Source: Vibrio sinaloensis DSM 21326 (GTDB taxonomy: Bacteria > Pseudomonadota > Gammaproteobacteria > Enterobacterales > Vibrionaceae). Taken from it: DNA of 33,537 nt. Below are positions 28,774-33,537 of this stretch, one piece after another (position 1 is the stretch's first letter; each line of letters opens with the position of its first letter). The stretch is from assembly GCF_000189275.1 (NCBI RefSeq), contig NZ_AEVT01000088.1, forward strand, positions 1-33,537. Reading direction: 5' to 3'. The position numbers were made by a program, and so were the translations under genes. The notes below the pieces were generated by a model, which saw only the letters and a program-made list of their open reading frames with translations, searched no databases and was not told the DNA's origin.

Positions 28774-30066
28774 TTACTTCACTGCCAGTTTTTCTACACG
28801 GATCGTCACTGCACGTTTGTGTGCATCCAGACCTTCTGCTTCCGCCATAGTGACCACAGTTGGTGCAAGGTTCTTTAGACCATCTGCAGACAGCTCTTGA
28901 ACTGTCATTCGTTTGGAGAAATCGGCCAACCCTAAGCTTGAGTATGTGCGTGTGTAACCGTAAGTAGGAAGAACGTGGTTAGTACCCGACGCATAATCCC
29001 CTGCCGATTCAGGTGACCAATCGCCTAAGAAAATGGAACCTGCGTTATCGAGTAATGGCAGTAGTTCACGAGGGTTCTTAGTTTGAACAATTAAGTGCTC
29101 AGGGCCGTAGTAATTCGAGATTGAAATTGATTGAGTTAAAGATTCAGCAATAATGATCAAACTTGAAGCCAGTGCTTGCTCGGCAATATCTGCGCGAGAT
29201 AACTCTCGAAGTTGACGCTGAACCGCATCCATAACTTGATCGGCAATGATTGGTGATGGTGTCACAAGCACCACTTGCGAGTCAGGTCCGTGTTCAGCTT
29301 GGCTTAACAAATCGGCAGCGATGAAATCCGGATCTGCCGTTTCGTCAGCTATCACTAGCACCTCAGAGGGCCCAGCTGGCATATCAATCGCGGCACCGCG
29401 GAAATCATTGCTGACTTGGCGCTTAGCTTCTGTCACGTAAGCATTCCCCGGCCCAAAGATCTTATCGACTTTTGATACAGTCTCTGTTCCATAAGCCATC
29501 GCCGCAACCGCTTGGCCACCACCAACGTTGTATACTTCATCAATGCCACATAACTTCGCAACATAAAGAATTTCATCAGCAATTGGTGGAGGTGAGCAAA
29601 GTACCACTTTACGACAACCTGCAATTTTTGCAGGAACACCAAGCATCAATACCGTCGATGGCAATGGCGCACTACCACCAGGAATATACAAACCCACTTT
29701 TTGAATTGGGCGCGTGACTTGCTCACAAAGAACACCCGGTTGAGTCTCTACTTTGATTGGTTGTGGCTTTTGCGCTTTATGAAACTTCGAGATGTTTGCA
29801 TAAGCTTGCTCTAGCGCACCTTTCATCTTTTCAGAAAGGCGAGCTGACGCTTCGTCGATTTCTCGCGCCGATACTCGAATGGACTCCGGTTTTACACGGT
29901 CAAACTTCTCAGTCAGCTCCAGCAATGCTGCGTCACCCTCTTTGCGAACTTTCGCGATGACTTCAGAAACCGCAGCAGTGATGTTTGCTCCTTCACTGAT
30001 CGCCGGACGCTCTAGAATCGAATCTTGTTGAGTCTCACTCAGGGATTGCCATACGACAGTTCTCAT
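28774..30066 (-). CDS. hisD: HisD, histidinol dehydrogenase
   Basis: Zinc enzyme that oxidises histidinol to histidine with two NAD+, the last two steps. It has 430 residues. Blocks [35 protein letters not shown] and [14 protein letters not shown] are typical. Zinc ligands Gln256 and His259 lie in [12 protein letters not shown], and the acid/base YYGPEHLIV is intact. It starts 5 bp after hisG. Confidence 0.97.
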   Translation of the reverse strand: MRTVVWQSLSETQQDSILERPAISEGANITAAVSEVIAKVRKEGDAALLELTEKFDRVKPESIRVSAREIDEASARLSEKMKGALEQAYANISKFHKAQKPQPIKVETQPGVLCEQVTRPIQKVGLYIPGGSAPLPSTVLMLGVPAKIAGCRKVVLCSPPPIADEILYVAKLCGIDEVYNVGGGQAVAAMAYGTETVSKVDKIFGPGNAYVTEAKRQVSNDFRGAAIDMPAGPSEVLVIADETADPDFIAADLLSQAEHGPDSQVVLVTPSPIIADQVMDAVQRQLRELSRADIAEQALASSLIIIAESLTQSISISNYYGPEHLIVQTKNPRELLPLLDNAGSIFLGDWSPESAGDYASGTNHVLPTYGYTRTYSSLGLADFSKRMTVQELSADGLKNLAPTVVTMAEAEGLDAHKRAVTIRVEKLAVK

Positions 30067-30071
30067 TGCGA

Positions 30072-30968
30072 TTACTCCATCATTTTTTCAATTGGTAGTA
30101 CTAGGATTGAGCTCGCACCCAGCTCTTTTAGTTGCTCCATGGTTTCCCAGAACAGATTTTCAGTACTTACCAAGTGCACGGCTACTTTCTGCTGATCGGC
30201 AGACAGTGGCAGAACCGTTGGGTCTTCCGCGCCTGGCAGCAGCGACTTGATTTGCTCGAGCTTGTCTGTCGGAGCGTGTAGCATGATGTACTTCGACTCT
30301 TTCGCTTGCTGTACACCCTGCATTCGAGTCAGAAGTTTTTCAATCAACGCCACTTTATCTGCGTCAAAATCGCCGGTGCGTTGAATCAATGTCGCTTTTG
30401 ATTTGAAGATGATTTCAGCTTCTTTGAGGCCGTTAGCTTCGAGTGTTGCACCGGTTGAAACTAAGTCTGCGATGGCATCAGCAAGGCCCGCACGAGGAGC
30501 AACTTCTACAGAGCCTGTTAGCATACATGTTGAGAAAGGAACGCCCGCCTCATCCATGTATGCTTTGAGTAATTGAGGGTAAGTGGTTGCGATACGTTTT
30601 CCAGCTAGATCCTGAGGGCCGTTGTACTCTTCATCCTTGTCGATTGCGATAGATAATCGGCAACCACCAAAATCTAGGCGACGAAGCGGAACAAACTCAC
30701 AAGGTTCCCCCAATGCTTTACGATCAAGGCGAACCTCTTCTAGTTCATTTTCACCAATGAAACCGAGGTCAACCACACCATCCATAATTAAACCCGGGAT
30801 GTCATCGTCACGAACCAATAGTAAATCAATTGGCATATTTTCAGAGTGAACAACAAGTCGCTCACCCATCACGTTGAATTTAACGCCGCACTTCTTAAGT
30901 AGAGCTTGGCTCTCTTTGCTTAGGCGACCTTTCTTTTGAATTGCGATTCTTAGGCGTTGTGTCTGCAT
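30072..30968 (-). CDS. hisG: HisG, ATP phosphoribosyltransferase (long form)
   Basis: First, committed step of histidine synthesis: ATP plus PRPP to phosphoribosyl-ATP. At 298 residues it is the long form with a C-terminal ACT-like regulatory domain, so it does not need HisZ and should be feedback-inhibited by histidine. It starts [20 protein letters not shown]. The PRPP-binding loop is [20 protein letters not shown] precedes the ATG at 11 bp. Transcription must first pass the attenuator at 31027-31061. Confidence 0.97.
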   Translation of the reverse strand: MQTQRLRIAIQKKGRLSKESQALLKKCGVKFNVMGERLVVHSENMPIDLLLVRDDDIPGLIMDGVVDLGFIGENELEEVRLDRKALGEPCEFVPLRRLDFGGCRLSIAIDKDEEYNGPQDLAGKRIATTYPQLLKAYMDEAGVPFSTCMLTGSVEVAPRAGLADAIADLVSTGATLEANGLKEAEIIFKSKATLIQRTGDFDADKVALIEKLLTRMQGVQQAKESKYIMLHAPTDKLEQIKSLLPGAEDPTVLPLSADQQKVAVHLVSTENLFWETMEQLKELGASSILVLPIEKMME

Positions 30969-31026
30969 TGCTATAATCCCTGTGCAAATATTTGAAATTT
31001 ATAAACTTTTACTGTAATCGAATACT

Positions 31027-31061
31027 AAAAAACCCTCGGAAGAGTTGGTCTCCCGAGGGTT
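31027..31061 (-). terminator. his attenuator terminator
   Basis: On the minus strand, AACCCTCGG and CCGAGGGTT form a 9-bp stem (arms 31053-31061 and 31031-31039), with a further GAG/CTC inner pair, followed by six T. It lies between hisL and hisG. CTCCCG at 31092-31097 can instead pair with CGGGAG (31055-31050) of the terminator arm, giving a mutually exclusive antiterminator. Confidence 0.9.
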
Positions 31062-31090
31062 CTAAATCTTGTAGTTTACGATTTTAGCCT

Positions 31091-31130
31091 CCGGGAGTTT
31101 CCTGTCTCCCGGGTATGCGCGCATCTCCCG
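31091..31130 (-). promoter_or_regulatory. his leader alternative RNA structures
   Basis: Repeated CGGGAG and CTCCCG segments (31125-31130, 31106-31113, 31091-31097) can pair in alternative ways. A clear one is CCGGGAG with CTCCCGG across 31091-31112. This is the switching region that couples ribosome stalling in hisL to formation of the terminator downstream. Confidence 0.75.
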
Positions 31131-31135
31131 AAAGA

Positions 31136-31183
31136 CTAGACTGGGTGATGATGGTGATGAATGTTCATGACTGTTAAACGCAT
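31136..31183 (-). CDS. hisL: His operon leader peptide HisL
   Basis: A 15-codon frame on the minus strand reads M-R-L-T-V-M-N-I-H-H-H-H-H-P-V and then TAG. Five consecutive histidine codons (CAT CAC CAT CAT CAC) are the sensor. When charged His-tRNA is scarce the ribosome stalls there and the downstream attenuator does not form. It is too short for usual gene finders. It lies just before a set of alternative hairpins and about 75 bases before the terminator. Confidence 0.93.
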   Translation of the reverse strand: MRLTVMNIHHHHHPV

Positions 31184-31220
31184 ACTTATATAGCTCTTCG
31201 TGTTCGCTTTGTTGATATCC

Positions 31221-31249
31221 ACACTAACCAAGGCGTAAACTTTTTTCAA
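31221..31249 (-). promoter_or_regulatory. Candidate his operon promoter
   Basis: On the minus strand TTGAAA (31249-31244) and TAGTGT (31226-31221) are spaced by 17 bp. The predicted start near 31214 is about 30 bases before the hisL ATG, a suitable leader length. Pattern match only. Confidence 0.5.
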
Positions 31250-31280
31250 CCATTTATTTATACTTTTTTTAAATTGTATT

Positions 31281-31311
31281 AGACAAATAAAAAGGGAGCC
31301 GCAGCTCCCTT
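31281..31311 (-). terminator. Rho-independent terminator of the NhaC-family gene
   Basis: AAGGGAGC (31292-31299) and GCTCCCTT (31304-31311) form a perfect 8-bp stem with a CGCA loop. Minus-strand transcripts then read TTTTATTTG. It lies 25 bp after the transporter stop and upstream of the his promoter. Confidence 0.87.
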
Positions 31312-31336
31312 AACATTTATAAATCATTTCAATCAA

Positions 31337-32938
31337 TTAGACGTTCTGGCAACTTGCTAGTTTCGACTTTGACAAAATCGAGAGCAACACACAAATCGCT
31401 ACGAAAGCAACCAGTGAAACGACAAATGAAATGCCTACCGACGCCGTCATACCTAGGGTAATAAAGCCGATACAAGAAACAGCGGCAACCGATAGCGCGT
31501 ATGGTAACTGAGTCGCTACGTGGTCTATATGGTTACAGCGAGCACCTGTCGAGGAAAGAATCGTGGTGTCTGAGATCGGCGAGCAATGGTCACCAAATAC
31601 AGAGCCTGCTAGAACCGCACTTAGCATAGGTAACATTAGTGCTAAATCCGTAGCCCCTGCCATGTCACCCGCAATCGGTAGCATGATACCGAACGTACCC
31701 CAAGAGGTCCCCGTTGAGAATGCCATTAAGCCAGACAACAAGAACAGTATCACTGGCAACCAATGTGGATTGATGTTGCCTTGCGCCATTGTCGATAGAT
31801 ACTTACCAGTATTCATATCACCAATCACAGAACCGATCGTCCAAGCAAACACTAAAATTAGGATCGCACCGAACATAGACTTAGCACCGATCCACAAAGT
31901 GCGTCCGATCTGGCTCATTGCAATACCTTGTTTAATCACTGTAAACAGCGCAACGGCTAAGCCAACCAAACCACCGTAAATCAGTGAAGTGCCCACATCG
32001 GTATTTTCAAATGCACCAAGAAGGTTAAACTCGTGACCATCGGCAGCTAAAGCTTGACCACCAGTGTAAAGCATTGAAGCTACGGTTGCCGCAATCAAGA
32101 ATACGATTGGCAAGATAAGATCAGACACCTTACCGCCTTCGCTTTCTTCGATATCCAATTCTTCATTTAGCTCATGAGCTTCTTCAGAGTCGTCAGCCTG
32201 TTCTTTTGCAAAACCATGCCCACGAGATGCTGCGATTTCATGATCACGCATTTTACCGATGTCAAGCCCAAACCATGCAACCGCGAACACCATTAGCAAG
32301 GCAAAAATAGCGTAGAAGTTCATCGGAATTAAGCGGACATAAGCGCCCAGTGCCGAGTATTCCGTAATACCGTGAGAAACTAGGATACCGCCGATGATCG
32401 TCATAATGTACGCACCCCAGCTTGACGCTGGCATGATGACACACATTGGAGCAGCCGTAGAATCCAGAATATAAGCAAGCTTAGCGCGAGATACGTAAAA
32501 GCGATCAGTAACAGGACGAGAAATCGCACCTACCGCTAAGCTATTGAAGTAATCATCAACGAAGATGAAAACACCGAGAAAGGCGGCAAGAAGCTTTGAA
32601 CCGCGCTTGCTTTTAACGCGAGTTTGAGCCCATTCAGCAAATGCGCGAGTACCACCAGAAAGAGTAAGCAACGCCGTCATCATACCCAGCAAGAGTAGGA
32701 AGCCAACAATACTCATGTTCCACGTATTCAAGCCGCCGTCTTCAATAAAGACACTTGATACAGTGGAACCGACGTAGCCAAGAGCTCCGCCAATCGAATA
32801 GTCGTTAAGTAAGATGGCACCTAAAACAATACCAACCCCCAAAGATACCAAGACTCGGCGTGTGACAATAGCAAGACTTAATGCCACTAACGGTGGCAAC
32901 AAAGATAAAGGAGATGATGCAAAATCAATTAAATTCAT
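31337..32938 (-). CDS. NhaC-family transporter, probable lysine transporter (LysW-type)
   Basis: Polytopic inner-membrane protein of the Na+/H+ antiporter NhaC superfamily, 533 residues from the ATG at 32938. That start gives MNLIDFASSPLSLLPPLVAL, a natural beginning; in-frame codons upstream lie in the RNA leader and begin with TTG. There are about a dozen hydrophobic segments and one acidic cytoplasmic stretch (EEAHELNEELDIEESEGG). Family blocks FVDDYFNSLAVGAISRPVTDR, GTSWGTFGIMLPIAG and FGDHCSPISDTTILSSTGA are intact. A lysine riboswitch in the leader argues that the substrate is lysine rather than only Na+/H+. NhaC-like genes under this riboswitch have been named lysW in comparative work on gamma-proteobacteria. 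The lysine role is inferred from regulation; the sequence alone would say antiporter. Confidence 0.88.
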   Translation of the reverse strand: MNLIDFASSPLSLLPPLVALSLAIVTRRVLVSLGVGIVLGAILLNDYSIGGALGYVGSTVSSVFIEDGGLNTWNMSIVGFLLLLGMMTALLTLSGGTRAFAEWAQTRVKSKRGSKLLAAFLGVFIFVDDYFNSLAVGAISRPVTDRFYVSRAKLAYILDSTAAPMCVIMPASSWGAYIMTIIGGILVSHGITEYSALGAYVRLIPMNFYAIFALLMVFAVAWFGLDIGKMRDHEIAASRGHGFAKEQADDSEEAHELNEELDIEESEGGKVSDLILPIVFLIAATVASMLYTGGQALAADGHEFNLLGAFENTDVGTSLIYGGLVGLAVALFTVIKQGIAMSQIGRTLWIGAKSMFGAILILVFAWTIGSVIGDMNTGKYLSTMAQGNINPHWLPVILFLLSGLMAFSTGTSWGTFGIMLPIAGDMAGATDLALMLPMLSAVLAGSVFGDHCSPISDTTILSSTGARCNHIDHVATQLPYALSVAAVSCIGFITLGMTASVGISFVVSLVAFVAICVLLSILSKSKLASCQNV

Positions 32939-33018
32939 GATCTTCAAAAACCAGTAATAAATGGTTAGAGATCTACTGCAGACTAAATGAAGGAAATCAT
33001 TTCCAATCAAATAAGCAT

Positions 33019-33049
33019 AAAAAAGCGATAGGTAAGCGAATGCTTTACC
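33019..33049 (-). terminator. Riboswitch expression platform, likely terminator hairpin
   Basis: On the minus strand GGTAAAGC and GCTTACC pair (one bulged A) around ATTC, followed by TATCGC and then six T. It begins 9 bases after the 3' strand of aptamer helix P1. The six-base gap before the T-run is longer than ideal, so terminator action is probable but not certain. Confidence 0.55.
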
Positions 33050-33057
33050 CTGCCCTA

Positions 33058-33229
33058 CAGTAGCGCTCCATAGTTTTACAAATTATAGACTATGGCAGTG
33101 TTACCCCTTTCGAGTGTAACCCCAGCGAGTTCTTTTGATATGGAGACTCACTTCGGCGAAATAACCTTTTCGGCTTGTTCATTGGCATCACCCCAACAAG
33201 CAGTACTTATTTATTCCGCGCCTCTACCG
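33058..33229 (-). promoter_or_regulatory. Lysine riboswitch (L box)
   Basis: Read on the minus strand, the conserved core appears in order: CGGTAGAGGCGCGG, AAGTACTG, GCCGAAAAGG, TCGCCGAAGTGAG, CTCGCTGGGGTTAC, CGAAAGGGGTAACACTGCCA, and TGGAGCGCTACTG. Helix P1 is CGGTAG with CTACTG. GTTAC and GTAAC close one arm. Loop bases TGATG and TATCA could form the kissing contact. These match the lysine aptamers of E. coli and B. subtilis lysC leaders. Lysine binding would be expected to switch off the NhaC-type transporter downstream. Confidence 0.93.
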
Positions 33230-33242
33230 CGATTGCTAAAAT

Positions 33243-33271
33243 TTTAAACCATTGAAAATTCACTTTAACAA
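33243..33271 (-). promoter_or_regulatory. Candidate promoter of the riboswitch-transporter unit
   Basis: On the minus strand TTGTTA (33271-33266) and TTTAAA (33248-33243) are spaced by 17 bp. The predicted start near 33236 is a few bases before the aptamer, the expected geometry. Confidence 0.55.
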
Positions 33272-33537
33272 TAATTTAACTAGCATTACGCATTAGGTGA
33301 CGCTCATTGTACTTAACTTGAACCCCTTTTCAATACATAAAACTGCATTTATTGTTAAAAATATTGGTAACTCAACTCGTTTAAGATTCCTGCCCATATG
33401 CATAGTCATCCACAGTTATAAACTCAGTATCATAGATAACTTTTCTATATACAAACTAAAATTAAAAGAACAAACCATCAAACTTTCTACTCATTCAAAT
33501 ATAGATAATGTTAAATGAATACTACTTTAGAATTAAT
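33272..33537. other. AT-rich end of window without a supported gene
   Basis: I see no gene, terminator or RNA motif here. One short plus-strand open frame (33297-33518, GTG start) lacks a ribosome site and has no recognisable domain; its lysine/isoleucine-rich composition reflects AT-rich DNA. It probably belongs to the upstream region of a gene beyond the window. Confidence 0.5.

Noticed and set aside
32939..33010. Upstream extension of the NhaC-family gene
   Set aside because: It begins at TTG within the riboswitch leader and the added residues do not resemble the family; the ATG at 32938 gives the expected N-terminus.
33297..33518. Plus-strand open frame of 73 codons near the right end
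   Set aside because: GTG start with no ribosome site, AT-driven composition, no domain, and no coding signal beyond openness.

Overview
The window looks like chromosomal DNA of a Vibrio or close relative (Vibrionaceae). Supporting signs are mid-40s G+C, a his operon in the order GDCBHAFI with a histidine-rich leader peptide, divergent pspF/pspABC beside sapABCDF, a two-adaptor RND pump like V. cholerae VexIJK, a family II (Mn-dependent) pyrophosphatase, and an NhaC-type transporter behind a lysine riboswitch. I see no rRNA, tRNA, CRISPR array, insertion sequence or phage gene. Most of the window reads as core genome. No clearly foreign block stands out.

Layout, left to right. (1) 264-4983, plus strand: cardiolipin synthase, cystathionine beta-lyase with its terminator, then a secreted lipase (TTG start) and its membrane-anchored foldase. 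(2) 5025-10857, minus strand: 3-methyladenine glycosylase I, and upstream of it an operon of two lipoprotein adaptors plus an RND pump that ends at a strong terminator. (3) 10992-13641: the phage-shock module, pspABC on minus and pspF on plus. Between them lie a sigma-54 promoter and a palindrome that is a candidate PspF site. (4) 13757-21356, plus strand: sapABCDF with overlapping or abutting genes, followed by two genes of unknown role: a secreted DUF2927-type protein and a large polytopic membrane protein resembling GT-C glycosyltransferases. (5) 21387-23710, minus strand: a DUF2750-type protein, ppaC and a YebC-family regulator, each ordinary. (6) 23800-31249, minus strand: the complete histidine biosynthesis operon with promoter, leader peptide HisL (five consecutive His codons) and attenuator. 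(7) 31337-33271, minus strand: an NhaC-family transporter, its terminator, and a long 5' leader that contains a well-conserved lysine riboswitch. This points to lysine-regulated uptake. The remaining 266 bases are AT-rich with no gene I can support.

Together the window combines envelope homeostasis (cls, psp, sap, RND pump, lipase/foldase) with amino-acid metabolism (metC, his, lysine transport). The points most worth a second look are the DUF2927/GT-C pair attached to the sap operon, the GSFTGS variant of the GAFTGA loop in PspF, the pspA-pspB gap with a perfect hairpin, and the riboswitch-controlled NhaC transporter.
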